DNA of 64,000 nucleotides from Methylobacter sp. BlB1 (GCF_015476545.1 NZ_JADMKV010000007.1:1-64000), one strand, 5' to 3'; shown: positions 46,785 to 57,460, numbered from the stretch's first letter. Numbers and translations: made by a program. Notes: generated by a model not told the origin, from the letters alone.

Positions 46785-47441
46785 ATGATCGATTGGAACA
46801 AAATTGACACGGTATTGCTGGACATGGACGGTACGCTGCTGGATTTGAATTTCGATAATCATTTCTGGCAGGAATTCGTGCCGCTGAAATTTGCCGAGAA
46901 GCAGGGTATAGCGATTGCGGAAGCCAAGCAACTGCTGGCGCCGCGCTTCAAAAGCATGGAAGGCAAACTGGAGTGGTACTGCCTCGATTACTGGAGCGAG
47001 GCACTGGAACTCAATATCGCCGGATTGAAAGCCGAAATAGCGGGACTGATCGCGGTACTGCCGCATGTCGTCGAATTTCTGGAAAAAGTCCATCAGTCTC
47101 GGCACAAGGTGTTGCTGGTCACGAACGCGCACAAGGACAGCCTGGGCCTTAAAATGGAGAAAACCTGCCTGCACCGGTTTTTCGATGACATTATCAGTTC
47201 CCATACGCTGGGTTTTCCTAAGGAACATGCCGAATTCTGGCACCGGCTGCAGCGGCAGCAGCCGTTTGAAAAACACAACACGCTGCTGATCGATGACAGC
47301 CTGGCGGTTTTGAACGCCGCCAGGCAGTTCGGGATAGAACACCTGATTTCGGTCAGCAGGCCCGATACGCAGCGGCCCAAAAAGGAGATAACCGATTTTC
47401 CCGCTATAGAGGATTTTCGGGAGCTGATGGCCGGGCTTTAG
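46785..47441 (+). CDS. yrfG: GMP/IMP nucleotidase YrfG (HAD family)
   Basis: A 218-residue HAD phosphatase with motif I DTVLLDMDGTLLDL (nucleophile Asp near residue 13), motif II LVTNA, a Lys in FPKEH, and motif IV LLIDDS. It dephosphorylates purine nucleotides in the YrfG family. It ends inside the 3' end of convergent rhlB, giving a 38-base coding overlap. Confidence 0.92.
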   Translation: MIDWNKIDTVLLDMDGTLLDLNFDNHFWQEFVPLKFAEKQGIAIAEAKQLLAPRFKSMEGKLEWYCLDYWSEALELNIAGLKAEIAGLIAVLPHVVEFLEKVHQSRHKVLLVTNAHKDSLGLKMEKTCLHRFFDDIISSHTLGFPKEHAEFWHRLQRQQPFEKHNTLLIDDSLAVLNAARQFGIEHLISVSRPDTQRPKKEITDFPAIEDFRELMAGL

Positions 47442-48687
47442 GACGGCGCGGACGCGGCCGTTTTGGGGCGGGGCGCTTTTCCTGTGCCGGCGGCTTGCTT
47501 TTCCGCTCGGGTTTAACGACTTCGGCGGCTAGCAGATCGGCAGTAATCGGCTTGATCGGCACTTTCTGGCCGATATAAGCTTCGATATCGGGCATGGAAT
47601 AGGCGTATTCCTCGCAGATAAAGCTGACCGCTTCGCCGCTGGCGCCAAAGCGCGCGGTCCGGCCGATCCGGTGCACATAATCCTCGACATCCTGCGGCAG
47701 GTCGTAATTGAAAACATGCGAGACGTCGGGAATATGCAGGCCGCGGGCGGCGACATCGGTCGCAATCAGCAGCGTGATCCGGTTTTCCTGAAAGTCATTG
47801 AGCAGGCGCTGGCGTTTTTCCTGCGGCACATCGCCGCTCAGGGCCGCGGTCTTGTAGCCGTTGGCATTGAGGTAATCATCCAGTTGCTCGGCGCAACGTT
47901 TGGTATTGACGAAAATAATGCTGCGCTGCGGCTGGTATTTGTTCAAAATCCCCAGCAACAGCGGGATTTTTTGCTCATTGGACGGACAAAATGCGCTTTG
48001 CTGTATGGCCTTGGACGTGACTTCTTCGGTCTCTATGCGTATCAGGACCGGATTGTTCATGTGTTCGTAAGCCAGTTCGGTCACTTTATACGATAAAGTC
48101 GCCGAGAACAGCATGTTCAGACGCTTCTCGGGCGGCGGCATGCGCCGCAGCAGATAGCGTATGTCCTTGATAAAGCCCAGATCGAACATGCGGTCGGCCT
48201 CGTCCATGACGGAAACCTGCACATTGTCCAGCGTAAAGGCATTCTGTCTGTAAAAATCGATGATGCGGCCGGGCGTGCCGATAATGATATCGACATTCGA
48301 CTTCAGGCTGTCGAGCTGTTTCTGATAATCGGTGCCGCCATAGATGAGCCCGATTTTCAGGTTGAGGTGCTTGCTCAGCAGCCGCGCATCTTTATGAATC
48401 TGAATGGCCAGTTCGCGTGTCGGCGCCAGAATGATGGCTCTGGGATTTTTTATCTTTTCACTGGGATCATTGATCAGGCGCTGAAAAGTAGCTAGCAGAA
48501 ATGTGGCGGTTTTGCCGGTTCCGGTTTGCGCCTGACCTGCCACATCTTTATCTCGCAAGAGTAGAGGCAGAGCTTTATCCTGTATCGGCGTGCAGTGATC
48601 AAAGCCGGCCTCTTTCAGACCTTGCAGGATAGAGTCGGACAATTCCAGGTTGCTGAAGCGGGTATTTGTTAAATGTGTCTTATTCAT
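47404..48687 (-). CDS. rhlB: DEAD-box RNA helicase RhlB
   Basis: A 427-residue helicase, start MNKTHLTNTRFSNLELSD, with the Q-motif CTPIQDKALPL, AGQAQTGTGKT (I), PTRELAIQ (Ia), DEAD in SVMDEADRMFDLG, SAT, IATDVAARGLHIP (V) and HRIGRTARFG (VI). In E. coli, RhlB unwinds RNA for the degradosome. It has a basic Pro-rich tail (KPERKSKPPAQEKRPAPKRP). The ATG at 48687 is used because E. coli RhlB begins there. It diverges from trxA; the rhlB/trxA/rho layout matches E. coli. Confidence 0.94.
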   Translation of the reverse strand: MNKTHLTNTRFSNLELSDSILQGLKEAGFDHCTPIQDKALPLLLRDKDVAGQAQTGTGKTATFLLATFQRLINDPSEKIKNPRAIILAPTRELAIQIHKDARLLSKHLNLKIGLIYGGTDYQKQLDSLKSNVDIIIGTPGRIIDFYRQNAFTLDNVQVSVMDEADRMFDLGFIKDIRYLLRRMPPPEKRLNMLFSATLSYKVTELAYEHMNNPVLIRIETEEVTSKAIQQSAFCPSNEQKIPLLLGILNKYQPQRSIIFVNTKRCAEQLDDYLNANGYKTAALSGDVPQEKRQRLLNDFQENRITLLIATDVAARGLHIPDVSHVFNYDLPQDVEDYVHRIGRTARFGASGEAVSFICEEYAYSMPDIEAYIGQKVPIKPITADLLAAEVVKPERKSKPPAQEKRPAPKRPRPRRPKARPSAPENPL

Positions 48688-48729
48688 AGACCTATAGCAT
48701 AACGTAAAAAGCCTGTCAGCTGAAATTGA

Positions 48730-48759
48730 TTGACAAATTAACGCCATCCCTCCTATAGT
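48730..48759 (+). promoter_or_regulatory. sigma70-type promoter of trxA
   Basis: TTGACA (48730-48735), an 18-base spacer and TATAGT (48754-48759) lie about 30 bases before the trxA start, in the rhlB-trxA divergent gap. Confidence 0.6.
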
Positions 48760-48787
48760 CTTAGCTTTTAAATTTTGGAGAAATAGT

Positions 48788-49114
48788 GTGAGCGACTTAG
48801 TCCTTCATGTAAATGATGGTGATTTTAACGAAACTGTTATTAAAGCGGACGGTCCCGTGCTAGTTGATTATTGGGCTGAATGGTGCGGACCCTGCAAAAT
48901 GATTGCACCGGTTCTGGATGAAATTGCCAAAGATTACCAAGGTAAATTAAAAGTTGTTAAACTGAACATCGACGAGAACCAGAAAACGCCGGCAGACTAT
49001 GGCGTACGTGGCATTCCGACATTGATGCTGTTTAAGAACGGCGAAGTGGAAGCTACTAAAGTCGGTGCATTGACAAAATCACAACTTGCTGCCTTCATTG
49101 ATAGCAATATATAA
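48788..49114 (+). CDS. trxA: thioredoxin
   Basis: A 108-residue thioredoxin with the WCGPCK active site (about residues 32-37) and [12 protein letters not shown] (cis-Pro). It donates electrons for ribonucleotide reductase and disulfide reduction. The start is GTG. It is followed by a hairpin terminator and then rho, as in E. coli. Confidence 0.97.
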   Translation: MSDLVLHVNDGDFNETVIKADGPVLVDYWAEWCGPCKMIAPVLDEIAKDYQGKLKVVKLNIDENQKTPADYGVRGIPTLMLFKNGEVEATKVGALTKSQLAAFIDSNI

Positions 49115-49124
49115 ATGAACCTTG

Positions 49125-49170
49125 ACCCGGACCCGTCACAAAAAACCTTGAACGGGTCCGGGTATTTTAG
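49125..49170 (+). terminator. intrinsic terminator after trxA
   Basis: ACCCGGACCCGT (49125-49136) pairs perfectly with ACGGGTCCGGGT (49152-49163), followed by ATTTTAG. It separates trxA from rho. Confidence 0.75.
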
Positions 49171-49290
49171 TTATACTTATCGGGTGCCGCGTCAGGCGCT
49201 CTCAAATATCGCCCGATAAACTACATCCCTAACATCTAATCCTATCTTGCTTAGTTACGGTCCATACCGTATACCCTTGAGTCATCTTTT

Positions 49291-50547
49291 ATGAATCTAA
49301 CCGAGTTAAAACTAAAACAAATCAGTGAAGTTATTGAAATAGCCGAGTCATTGGGCATCGAAAACGTTGCCAGAACCCGTAAACAGGACTTGATCTTTGC
49401 TATTCTGAAAAAACAGGCAAAAGGCGGCGAAGATATCTACGGCGATGGTGTTCTGGAAATTCTGCAGGATGGTTTTGGTTTTCTACGCACTCCGGGATGT
49501 TCTTATTTAGCGGGCCCCGACGATATTTATGTCTCGCCCAGTCAAATCAGACGATTTGCTTTAAAGACCGGCGATACCATCAGCGGCAAGATCAGGCCAC
49601 CTAAAGATAACGAGCGTTATTTTGCGATGCTCAAAGTCGAACAGATCAATTTTGAATCCCCCGAAAACACCAAAAACAAAATTCACTTCTCCAACCTGAC
49701 TCCTCTATTTGCCAATCAGCGTTTTGTTCTGGAAAAAGGCAACGGCACCAGTGAAGATTTAACCGGGCGCATCATTGATCTCATAGCACCTATCGGCAAA
49801 GGCCAACGCGGTTTGATCGTATCGCCGCCAAAAGCCGGTAAGACCATGATCCTGCAAAGCTTGGCGCAATCCATCGCAGAAAAGAATCCCGAGTGTTATT
49901 TAATCGTATTGTTGATCGACGAACGCCCTGAAGAGGTTACGGAAATGGAGCGCTGCGTGCGCGGTGAAGTCATTTCGAGCACCTTCGATGAACCGGCAAC
50001 CCGTCACGTACAGGTCGCGGAGATGGTGATCGAGAAGGCGCGTCGTCTGGTTGAGCATAAATACGATGTAGTCATCTTGTTAGACTCGATTACGCGCTTG
50101 GCCAGAGCCTATAACACGGTGGTTCCGTCTTCAGGCAAGATATTGACCGGCGGTGTCGATGCGAACGCATTGGAAAAGCCAAAACGCTTTTTCGGCGCGG
50201 CGCGCAATATCGAGGAAGGCGGCAGCTTGACGATTATCGCTACGGCGCTGGTCGATACCGGATCCCGAATGGACGAGGTGATCTATGAGGAGTTCAAAGG
50301 CACCGGCAACATGGAACTGCACCTGGATCGCAAGATTGCGGAAAAACGCATTTATCCGGCCATCAATATCAACCGTTCCGGCACGCGCCGGGAAGAATAT
50401 CTGGTCGACCCTGATTCATTGCAGAAAACCTGGATACTGCGCAAAATCCTGCAACCGATGGATGAAACGGCCGCTTCCGAATTCCTGATCGGCAAGCTGA
50501 AGGATTTCAAGACCAACGCTGAGTTTTTTGAATCGATGAAGCGCTGA
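49291..50547 (+). CDS. rho: transcription termination factor Rho
   Basis: A 418-residue hexameric RNA helicase. The N-terminal RNA-binding domain contains [23 protein letters not shown] in pieces; the ATPase has the P-loop [20 protein letters not shown] and [13 protein letters not shown], and the Q-loop region GGVDANAL is normal. Full length. About 127 bases of leader lie between the trxA terminator and the ATG, room for the autoregulation known for rho in other bacteria. Confidence 0.97.
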   Translation: MNLTELKLKQISEVIEIAESLGIENVARTRKQDLIFAILKKQAKGGEDIYGDGVLEILQDGFGFLRTPGCSYLAGPDDIYVSPSQIRRFALKTGDTISGKIRPPKDNERYFAMLKVEQINFESPENTKNKIHFSNLTPLFANQRFVLEKGNGTSEDLTGRIIDLIAPIGKGQRGLIVSPPKAGKTMILQSLAQSIAEKNPECYLIVLLIDERPEEVTEMERCVRGEVISSTFDEPATRHVQVAEMVIEKARRLVEHKYDVVILLDSITRLARAYNTVVPSSGKILTGGVDANALEKPKRFFGAARNIEEGGSLTIIATALVDTGSRMDEVIYEEFKGTGNMELHLDRKIAEKRIYPAININRSGTRREEYLVDPDSLQKTWILRKILQPMDETAASEFLIGKLKDFKTNAEFFESMKR

Positions 50548-50567
50548 TTCGGCGAGAGCAGATAGAT

Positions 50568-50600
50568 CAAATGTGCAACATCATTTATGTTACACATTTG
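50568..50600. terminator. hairpin between rho and yggX
   Basis: CAAATGTGCAACAT (50568-50581) pairs with ATGTTACACATTTG (50587-50600) with one mismatch. It lies between convergent rho and yggX. Confidence 0.6.
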
Positions 50601-50610
50601 ACAGGCTTAA

Positions 50611-50883
50611 TCAGGACTTGGGCGGCACGTAGCCTTCAGGCATGTCGGTGTTGCCCTCAAACAGAAACTTCCTTCTTTCCTCTTCTAAAAAGGTTCTGGC
50701 TTTCGGATCGAAGCTGGCCAGCTTGTATTCATTGATCAGCATGGTCTGTTTGCTTAACCATTGCTGCCAGGCCTGTTTCGATATTTTTTCAAATATTTCC
50801 TGACCTTTAGGCCCTGGAAAGGGCGGTGCATCTAAACCTTCGGCTTCTATTCCCAATTTAACGCACTTAACCATTCTAGTCAT
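50611..50883 (-). CDS. yggX: Fe(II) trafficking protein YggX
   Basis: A 90-residue protein with [40 protein letters not shown] and the C-terminal EGYVPP, which are YggX hallmarks. It protects Fe-S enzymes and helps iron use under oxidative stress. The ATG at 50883 has GAGGA upstream. It overlaps the end of mutY by eight bases; pairing with MutY, an Fe-S enzyme, is conserved. Confidence 0.94.
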   Translation of the reverse strand: MTRMVKCVKLGIEAEGLDAPPFPGPKGQEIFEKISKQAWQQWLSKQTMLINEYKLASFDPKARTFLEEERRKFLFEGNTDMPEGYVPPKS

Positions 50884-51931
50884 CGTTGTCCTCGATAGTG
50901 GATTGTTGCAATAGCAGCTTGATCGGCGCCGCTATCCCTAAATTGTAAGTTTGTCCGGCTTTATACCAGACAGTTTGACTGGCTTCCATCACAATATTAG
51001 TAGGGTTATCGGTTTCAATAATTAGCGTCGTAAAATCCAGATGGTAATGGGAAAAGGTGTGGCGCCGCGCGGCCATTGGTTTCTGGTTAATGATGGGCAT
51101 GTTTCTCTCTGAACACCAGTCGACAGCCGTCTCGATACTGTCGAATTCAGGCAGGCTCCACAAGCCGCCCCAGATGCCGGCCGGCGGCCTTTTTTCCAGC
51201 AGTATCCGGTTAAGGCTATCGCGCAGCAATAAAAATACCCGGTGTTTGACCGGCAGGGATTTAGCGGGCTTTGGCGCCGGGAAGGCGGCGATATTATCGG
51301 TGAGTCGGGCCAGGCAATTATCCTTGAGCGGACAGGCATGGCAGGCAGGCCTGCTGCGCGTACAAAGGGTGGCCCCCAGATCCATCATGGCCTGGGTGTA
51401 ATCGGCGACCCGGTCCTGGGGCGTATAATGGGCGCTGAGCAGCCACAGTTCCTTACTGACGCTGCTGTTGCCTGGCCAGCCGGGTACGGCTTTGAATCGT
51501 GCCAGTACCCTTTTTACGTTACCGTCCAGGATAGGATGGCTTTTCTTGAAAGCGATGCTCAGTATGGCGCCGGCTGTCGATAGCCCTATGCCCGGCAATG
51601 CGACAAGCTCATCCAGCGTGTCGGGAAAACGGCCTTTCTCGACAACCAGCTGCGCCGTTTTATGCAGATTGCGGGCGCGGGCGTAGTAGCCCAATCCCGA
51701 CCAGAGATGCAGCACGTCATCGACAGGCGCCTGCGCCAGACTTTCTATATCGGGGAATCTTTCGGTAAAGGCGTTGAAATAGCCGATAACGGTCGCAACC
51801 TGGGTCTGTTGCAGCATCGTTTCGGAAAGCCAGACGCGATAAGGCGTAATGTCTTTCTGCCAGGGCAGGTCTTTGCGTCCGTGCCGGTCAAACCAGTCGA
51901 GGATGTTTTGTTGGAAAACGGATGGGGTCAT
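50876..51931 (-). CDS. mutY: adenine DNA glycosylase MutY
   Basis: This 351-residue glycosylase removes A mispaired with 8-oxoG. It has the catalytic Glu in [10 protein letters not shown], the helix-hairpin-helix [13 protein letters not shown], the catalytic Asp in [11 protein letters not shown], and the Fe-S cluster Cys set [18 protein letters not shown] Nudix-like C-terminal domain recognises 8-oxoG ([17 protein letters not shown]). It begins one base after the asmA stop. Confidence 0.96.
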   Translation of the reverse strand: MTPSVFQQNILDWFDRHGRKDLPWQKDITPYRVWLSETMLQQTQVATVIGYFNAFTERFPDIESLAQAPVDDVLHLWSGLGYYARARNLHKTAQLVVEKGRFPDTLDELVALPGIGLSTAGAILSIAFKKSHPILDGNVKRVLARFKAVPGWPGNSSVSKELWLLSAHYTPQDRVADYTQAMMDLGATLCTRSRPACHACPLKDNCLARLTDNIAAFPAPKPAKSLPVKHRVFLLLRDSLNRILLEKRPPAGIWGGLWSLPEFDSIETAVDWCSERNMPIINQKPMAARRHTFSHYHLDFTTLIIETDNPTNIVMEASQTVWYKAGQTYNLGIAAPIKLLLQQSTIEDNDD

Positions 51932-51932
51932 A

Positions 51933-54041
51933 TCAGAAAATGCGTTTTAACAGATCGCTGGCGCCGGGGCCTAATTTCTTGTCGAGTTTGTCCAGCAGCT
52001 TCTGCTTTTTCTCTTCGATTTTGGCCTTATTTTCTTCCGTCAATAAGGAGGAGGGGTCAACGGTGTAAGAGGGCTTGCTGAACGTGCCGCCAAAATTGAT
52101 GGCGACTGTCATTTTTTCGGCTTGCTGGCCATTGGCATCGGGCGATTTCAGCAGCGTAGCCTTGATTTTATAATCCAGCGCCTCAGTATTGAGATTGACG
52201 TTGCCCTTGCCATTGACGCGCAGTTTCGATGAATGGGCGACAAGATCATTGTTGCTGAGCATGCCGTTGTTGATGGTTGCTGTGCCGGTCATTTCCGAAA
52301 ACAGCGTCTGGTCATTCTTGTTGTCAGCCGGCAAAGGTGCGCCTTTGATCAAGGCTTTACTGTTGTCGATTATCTTCTGCAAATTAAAACCCAAGATGAC
52401 GCTGTCTTTGAACAGAAAGCTCAATTGACCATGAAGCGAGGATTTAATTTCATCCTTGTTATTGCCTTGCGCCTGCAGTTGGGCCGATGCATTGACGACG
52501 CCGCTCATTTTGGCTTCGCCTTTGTAGGCTTTTAACAGGGGCTCGACTTGAACGTGGCTGATTTTTTCATTGACTGCCAGCACGGGGAGCTTATTGCGGA
52601 CATCCAGGTTCAGATTGCCGGAATAATTGCCTTGATAAAACTGATTGACGCTCTGCTCTGTAGCTACAATGCCGTTTTTGGCGCTGAGTTTCAGATGGAT
52701 GTCCTGCATGTTCAGATTGTTGATTTTCATTTCATGCAATGCCAATTCGCCGTTGGCGTTCAGTTTCCGCAAGGTTTCGACAGGCAATAACGAAGCGGCC
52801 GCCGCCGTGGTGACTGCGGGGCTGGCTATGGGTTTTGATTTTTTATCGGCTTCTTTTTCTGGCGCCAGATAGCGGTCGACGTCGAGCGTATCGGCAGTCA
52901 GATTGAAAGCGATCGCCGGTTGACTGAAGTTATTGACTGAGGCCGAGCCGTTTATAGTCGTATCGTCCAGTTTAATGAGCAGATTTTGAAGGTTGGCCGA
53001 GTCATCGGTGGCCTGCAGGTTGAAATTCATGGCCAGGCGGGTCAGGGCATTGGCATCGCGCATGATTGGCGGTGTTATCGCCAGTTGTTTCATGACCAGC
53101 ATCGGATTAAATGGTTCGACAGCGACAGGTCCTTGGAAGGAAGGCTGGTCTTTGATCCGGCTGCCGGTGATATCGGCGGCGACTTTTAAATCGCCCGATT
53201 CAAGCCGTAATGTCGAAATTTTAAGGTCCTGCTTAGCCATGTTTAGCGACACATTGGCTGCCCTCAAAGCCGCCGTCAGGGATTTGCCAGGAACTTTTTC
53301 GCCAGCTGTTGTGCTTTGCAGGTTGACGCCAGTTAATCGGAAGTTATCGAGTTTTTCGTTAACGGTTAAATCAGTGGTCAGCTTGATCGATTCAGACAGT
53401 TTAGCCTGGGCATTTACCACAGTCAGAGCCAGATCTACAGCAAAAGATTCATCAAAAACAATCTTGTCCGTATTGAGATTGATGTCTTTTATTTCCAGGT
53501 GTTTTCCGCTTTTCTGGTTGTCCCAATCAATGAAGGCATTTTCTAGGGTAATGCCGCCGATGGACAATAAAGTCTGCGCTTCTTCCGCTGGTTGGGTTTC
53601 TTGTGTGCCGCTGCCAGGGGTGGCAGGTTCAGGTTTTGCACCGATCAGATCATGCCAGTTGTTGACGCCCTGTTTGTTCTTGGCCAGGTTGACGGTCAGC
53701 CCTTTTAAAACGATGCGGTCGACTTCGATTTCTTTTGATAACAGCGGCAGCAGTTTGACGTTGATATCGCTTTCCTGAATTTCGGCAAAGGGTTTGGCCT
53801 GAAAGCCTTCGGCATTACTCAGTGTCATTTTGCCCGTTGAGATGCCCAGCCACGGGAAAATCGACAGGTTTAAATCGCCTTCCAGCGTCAGTTCCCGGCC
53901 GATCTTGTTTTTGACGGCTGCTTGTATTTCGGGTTTGAAATCATTGGGATCGATAAAAATGAATAAGGCGCTGATGATGACAATGATCAGTAAAATCAGA
54001 GCCGCAAGTATCGAAAGGATGATTTTAAGCGATTTTCCCAC
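51933..54041 (-). CDS. AsmA family protein
   Basis: A 702-residue protein with an N-terminal transmembrane helix (about 6-29), the AsmA start pattern [28 protein letters not shown], and a long repetitive beta-rich body. The C-terminal conserved region includes [30 protein letters not shown] and a coiled-coil end ([20 protein letters not shown]). AsmA-like proteins form bridge-like lipid-transfer structures between membranes. It is the first gene of an asmA-mutY-yggX operon. Confidence 0.9.
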   Translation of the reverse strand: MGKSLKIILSILAALILLIIVIISALFIFIDPNDFKPEIQAAVKNKIGRELTLEGDLNLSIFPWLGISTGKMTLSNAEGFQAKPFAEIQESDINVKLLPLLSKEIEVDRIVLKGLTVNLAKNKQGVNNWHDLIGAKPEPATPGSGTQETQPAEEAQTLLSIGGITLENAFIDWDNQKSGKHLEIKDINLNTDKIVFDESFAVDLALTVVNAQAKLSESIKLTTDLTVNEKLDNFRLTGVNLQSTTAGEKVPGKSLTAALRAANVSLNMAKQDLKISTLRLESGDLKVAADITGSRIKDQPSFQGPVAVEPFNPMLVMKQLAITPPIMRDANALTRLAMNFNLQATDDSANLQNLLIKLDDTTINGSASVNNFSQPAIAFNLTADTLDVDRYLAPEKEADKKSKPIASPAVTTAAAASLLPVETLRKLNANGELALHEMKINNLNMQDIHLKLSAKNGIVATEQSVNQFYQGNYSGNLNLDVRNKLPVLAVNEKISHVQVEPLLKAYKGEAKMSGVVNASAQLQAQGNNKDEIKSSLHGQLSFLFKDSVILGFNLQKIIDNSKALIKGAPLPADNKNDQTLFSEMTGTATINNGMLSNNDLVAHSSKLRVNGKGNVNLNTEALDYKIKATLLKSPDANGQQAEKMTVAINFGGTFSKPSYTVDPSSLLTEENKAKIEEKKQKLLDKLDKKLGPGASDLLKRIF

Positions 54042-54179
54042 GATTCTCTCCTACTAAAAAAAGATATAATGATGATCTATTACAGAATATGATTGTCAGA
54101 TTGGGTGCGGCAATGGGCTAAATTTTAGCCGCATCAGGTATGGTCATATTAGTCATAATAACTAAATTGAGGTTGGAAG

Positions 54180-54470
54180 ATGTTACTATTAGCTAAATTA
54201 TCCGGAATCGCGATACTTATTTGGTTTTTTTTAACGGCAAGAGAGCATGGCGAGCAGCCTGTCAAATGGGCCGTCATAGGGGTGATGGGGTATTGGATTA
54301 CCTGGTGGGCCGTCAAATTATCCGTCGTTAACCTGCTGTCAGGGCTGGTTGCCAAAAGCGCGACAGGTACGTTCCTGCTGACGCAGATACCGGCCATCGT
54401 AGGCATTTTCGCTGCGTTTCTGATCAGAAAGAAACTATTGGCTGATGCGGCAGCGGCACAAAAAAATTAA
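54180..54470 (+). CDS. small three-helix membrane protein
   Basis: A 96-residue protein with helices at about residues 4-19, 28-52 and 63-82 and an Ala/Lys C terminus. No family was recognised. It diverges from asmA by 138 bases and is followed by a strong hairpin terminator. A GTTGGAAG sequence sits just upstream of the ATG. Confidence 0.75.
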   Translation: MLLLAKLSGIAILIWFFLTAREHGEQPVKWAVIGVMGYWITWWAVKLSVVNLLSGLVAKSATGTFLLTQIPAIVGIFAAFLIRKKLLADAAAAQKN

Positions 54471-54483
54471 CAGGCACAAAAAA

Positions 54484-54509
54484 GGCGCATTGTATCAATA
54501 CAATGCGCC
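54484..54509. terminator. bidirectional terminator
   Basis: A perfect 12-base stem GGCGCATTGTAT (54484-54495) with complement at 54498-54509 and a two-base loop. An A-run on the left acts as a T-run for the minus-strand peroxiredoxin transcript. Confidence 0.75.
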
Positions 54510-54532
54510 GTTATAAGACGAATTAACCGTTC

Positions 54533-55135
54533 TTACAGTTTTTCAGCATTTTTATCCAGATATTCCGCAACGCCGGTTGGGCTTGCATTCATGCCCGTGT
54601 CGCCTTTGTTCCAGCCTGCCGGACAAACTTCACCGTGCTCTTCATGGAATTGCAAGGCATCAACCATACGCAGCAGTTCGTCCATGTTACGGCCTAAAGG
54701 CAGATCGTTGACAACCTGATGGCGAACGACACCATTGCGATCGATCAGGAAAGTGCCACGGTAGGCAACAGCGCCGTTGGCTTCCACATCATAGTCTTTG
54801 ACGATGGCATGAGACAGGTCGGCTGCCATTGTGTAACGGACAGGGCCGATACCGCCTTTGTTGACCGGCGTATTGCGCCATGCGTTGTGAGTAAAATGAG
54901 AATCAATAGAGACGGCGATCACTTCTACATTGCGGCTTTTAAACTCATCGATGCGATGGTCTAAAGCGATCAGTTCACTTGGACAAACAAATGTAAAATC
55001 CAATGGGTAGAAAACCAAGACAGCATATTTGCCTTTAGTGGCCTCTGAAAAGCTGAATGCATCAACGATTTGACCGTCACCTAACACAGCGGGAACTGTA
55101 AAATCGGGTGCTTGTTTACCTACTAGTACGCTCAT
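54533..55135 (-). CDS. 2-Cys peroxiredoxin (AhpC/Prx1 type)
   Basis: A 200-residue peroxidase with the peroxidatic Cys51 in FVCPSEL and the resolving Cys171 in EVCPAGW, and a C-terminal extension ending EYLDKNAEKL. It reduces H2O2 and organic peroxides, with electrons from a thioredoxin- or AhpF-type partner. No reductase gene is adjacent. It is monocistronic with its own upstream region (55136-55406). Confidence 0.94.
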   Translation of the reverse strand: MSVLVGKQAPDFTVPAVLGDGQIVDAFSFSEATKGKYAVLVFYPLDFTFVCPSELIALDHRIDEFKSRNVEVIAVSIDSHFTHNAWRNTPVNKGGIGPVRYTMAADLSHAIVKDYDVEANGAVAYRGTFLIDRNGVVRHQVVNDLPLGRNMDELLRMVDALQFHEEHGEVCPAGWNKGDTGMNASPTGVAEYLDKNAEKL

Positions 55136-55406
55136 CGATTATCTCCAAAAAACAATGAAAAACATAAGGTTATTAACTCGTCTTGAACCACTGAAAAAGT
55201 GGGATGAAATCATTCTACACTAAGTTACTCGGGAATTGTCTATATTGTTATGATTTTTACTTGCTTTTATTTGAACTTTAGCGATAATTTGTAATCATCA
55301 GCTTACAAAAATATAAGAAAAGCTTGATATTTCAAAGAGACAAAAAATTGGCGGCCTAACTTGGCTGTTAAATTTAATTAATAATTCGTTTGACGAGTTT
55401 AAATCC

Positions 55407-55919
55407 ATGGCAAAACATAAACATATTACTGAGCCAGATGTGTTTGGTTTTCAGGTACGTATCGTAAGACGCGGCAAAGAGAGCAGCCGTTATTTTTCAC
55501 ATAAACTATGGGGGAATAAAGGTAAATCTCTAAAGGCCGCCATCACCTGGCGAGACCAAATGCTGGTGGTATTAAAGGGCAGCAAGACCCGCTTTCTTAA
55601 GCCGCCTAAAAATAAAACCACAACCGGTGTCACCGGCGTATCCAGAACCATCAAGTACGATCATAGAAAAGACAAAAGCTATTTGTGCTATACCGTCTTT
55701 TGGGTTAGCAACGGCAAGTCCAGAAACAAGACGTTTCAGGTCGGCAATATAGAAAAAGTAACGGCCGATGATGAGTTGCATGCCTTTCGGACAGCGCGGC
55801 TGTTTAGAAGCTGCTACGAATATGCCATCGATAACGATCTGACTTTTTATGACAGCAAATTCAATGGCTGGAAAAAAACACGTCTGTATGATGACGAGAA
55901 TCTGAATGCAGTTCTGTAA
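55407..55919 (+). CDS. protein with two AP2-like DNA-binding repeats
   Basis: A 170-residue basic protein. Residues 13-56 (FGFQVRIVRRG, SSRYFSHKLWG, AAITWRDQML) and 73-141 (TGVTGVSRTIKY, YTVFWVSNGKSRNKTFQVG, HAFRTARLFRS) both resemble the AP2 fold. That fold is a three-stranded sheet followed by a helix, with conserved aromatic and Arg/Lys positions. AP2-like domains occur in some bacterial proteins and in mobile-element proteins. No endonuclease or recombinase domain is seen. It stands alone between the peroxiredoxin and DAHP synthase genes. A transcription regulator is likely but unproven. Confidence 0.65.
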   Translation: MAKHKHITEPDVFGFQVRIVRRGKESSRYFSHKLWGNKGKSLKAAITWRDQMLVVLKGSKTRFLKPPKNKTTTGVTGVSRTIKYDHRKDKSYLCYTVFWVSNGKSRNKTFQVGNIEKVTADDELHAFRTARLFRSCYEYAIDNDLTFYDSKFNGWKKTRLYDDENLNAVL

Positions 55920-56375
55920 GTTATCTTGAGCGATTGGTTTGCGGTTAACGCGAGCGGCTGATTTTCAACCCGCTCGCGTGCCTTGAAGCTTTTGCAAATA
56001 AGCAATGTTAAGCCTGAGGCTTTCTGTTTGAAAGAAAATCTTGAGAGAAAATCTCGACCCTGTTTTTTAATTGGATAAGGCAAGTTGCAGCAACGGTGCA
56101 CTGTTTCTGTCGGAACTCCGTCTACCATCTTTCTAATTCCCATTCATTAACAGCATCAAGCGCTGATTCATTTTTGTCCATATTGTCTGATGTTATCTGA
56201 GCTGCTGACCGGCACTCGCTTGAAGAATATTATCTGTAACCGTGCTTTTCTTTGCAGCGGCGCTGATCCAGCGTATCTTTTATGTGATAGCAAAAACTAA
56301 CAAAAAGATGATAAAAACAGTTAAAATGAAAAGTTCAAAATTTGATCCAGTTATAAAGCCCTGGTTACCGCTCCC
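55920..56375. other. intergenic region with hairpin and DAHP synthase leader
   Basis: About 455 bases. A 10-base hairpin (ACGCGAGCGG at 55948-55957, complement at 55970-55979) follows the AP2-like gene and may end its transcript. The rest is a long leader for DAHP synthase with no convincing gene. A leader peptide or attenuator could not be demonstrated. Confidence 0.5.
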
Positions 56376-57446
56376 ATGCAAACGAAATACAATACTGACG
56401 ACTTGAGAATTTGTGCCACTAAAGAAGTCATTGCGCCTGTTCAAGTGCATGATGAAATGCCTATTACCGAAGCAGCGGCACAAACTACTCTGCGAGCAAG
56501 GGAAGATATTCACAAGATACTGGCCGGTCAGGATGACAGATTGCTGGTGGTGGTGGGTCCTTGCTCGATCCATGACACAGATGCCGCCAAGGAATATGCA
56601 CGACGGTTGAAAGCGGTCAAGGATGAATTAAAAGACGATCTGGTGATCGTCATGCGGGTTTATTTTGAAAAACCCCGCACGACCGTAGGCTGGAAAGGCC
56701 TGATCAACGATCCGGATCTTGATTCCAGCTTTAACATCAATAAAGGTTTGCGGGTTGCCAGGCAATTATTGCTCGATTTGAATAGCGCAGGCATCCCGGC
56801 GGCGACCGAGTACCTGGATTTGATTACGCCGCAATATGTCTCGGACCTGATTGCCTGGGGCGCCATCGGCGCACGAACCACTGAAAGCCAGGTGCACCGC
56901 GAGCTGGCTTCGGGCCTGTCCTGCCCGGTCGGGTTCAAGAACGCGACGGACGGCACGGTCAAGATCGCCATCGATGCGATAGGTGCGGCCATGAGCCCGC
57001 ATCATTTCCTGTCGCTGACCAAGGCCGGGCATTCGGCTATCTTTTCAACCACCGGCAATGAGGATGTGCATATCATTCTCAGAGGCGGCAATGATGGCCC
57101 CAATTACGATGCCGTCAGTGTCGAGAAAGTGGCGGACGCCTTGAAAAAAGCCAATCTCAGACCGAATATCATGATCGATTTCAGCCATGCCAACAGCTTG
57201 AGACAATGCCAGCGCCAACTCATCGTGGGCGAGGATGTGGCCGGACAGGTTGCGAACGGCGATCACCGGATCATGGGCGTTATGATCGAAAGCCATCTCA
57301 AGTCGGGCCGGCAGGATGTGGTTGAAGGGCAGCCGCTCGCGTATGGGCAAAGCATCACCGACGCTTGCCTGGGCTGGGAAGATACGGTGCAACTGCTGGA
57401 AGATCTTGCCTTTGCGGTGCAGAAACGCAGAACTATAGAGAATTAA
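56376..57446 (+). CDS. class I 3-deoxy-7-phosphoheptulonate synthase (DAHP synthase)
   Basis: A 356-residue enzyme for the first step of aromatic amino acid synthesis, from PEP and erythrose-4-phosphate. It has [42 protein letters not shown], and the metal-binding [13 protein letters not shown] and [10 protein letters not shown]. Length fits the AroF/AroG/AroH class, and the feedback specificity cannot be told from sequence. It is followed by thiSG after 14 bases, so the two are likely cotranscribed. Confidence 0.96.
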   Translation: MQTKYNTDDLRICATKEVIAPVQVHDEMPITEAAAQTTLRAREDIHKILAGQDDRLLVVVGPCSIHDTDAAKEYARRLKAVKDELKDDLVIVMRVYFEKPRTTVGWKGLINDPDLDSSFNINKGLRVARQLLLDLNSAGIPAATEYLDLITPQYVSDLIAWGAIGARTTESQVHRELASGLSCPVGFKNATDGTVKIAIDAIGAAMSPHHFLSLTKAGHSAIFSTTGNEDVHIILRGGNDGPNYDAVSVEKVADALKKANLRPNIMIDFSHANSLRQCQRQLIVGEDVAGQVANGDHRIMGVMIESHLKSGRQDVVEGQPLAYGQSITDACLGWEDTVQLLEDLAFAVQKRRTIEN

Positions 57447-57460
57447 GCCGGAGTTTATAC

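Noticed and set aside
46740-47342. A long open frame that would extend nudE upstream through the yrfG region on the opposite strand
   Set aside because: It is antisense to the HAD phosphatase gene. The Nudix family start fits the ATG at 46739.
55847-56143. A 98-codon minus-strand frame overlapping the AP2-like gene end
   Set aside because: No family resemblance and it overlaps a better-supported gene and hairpin.
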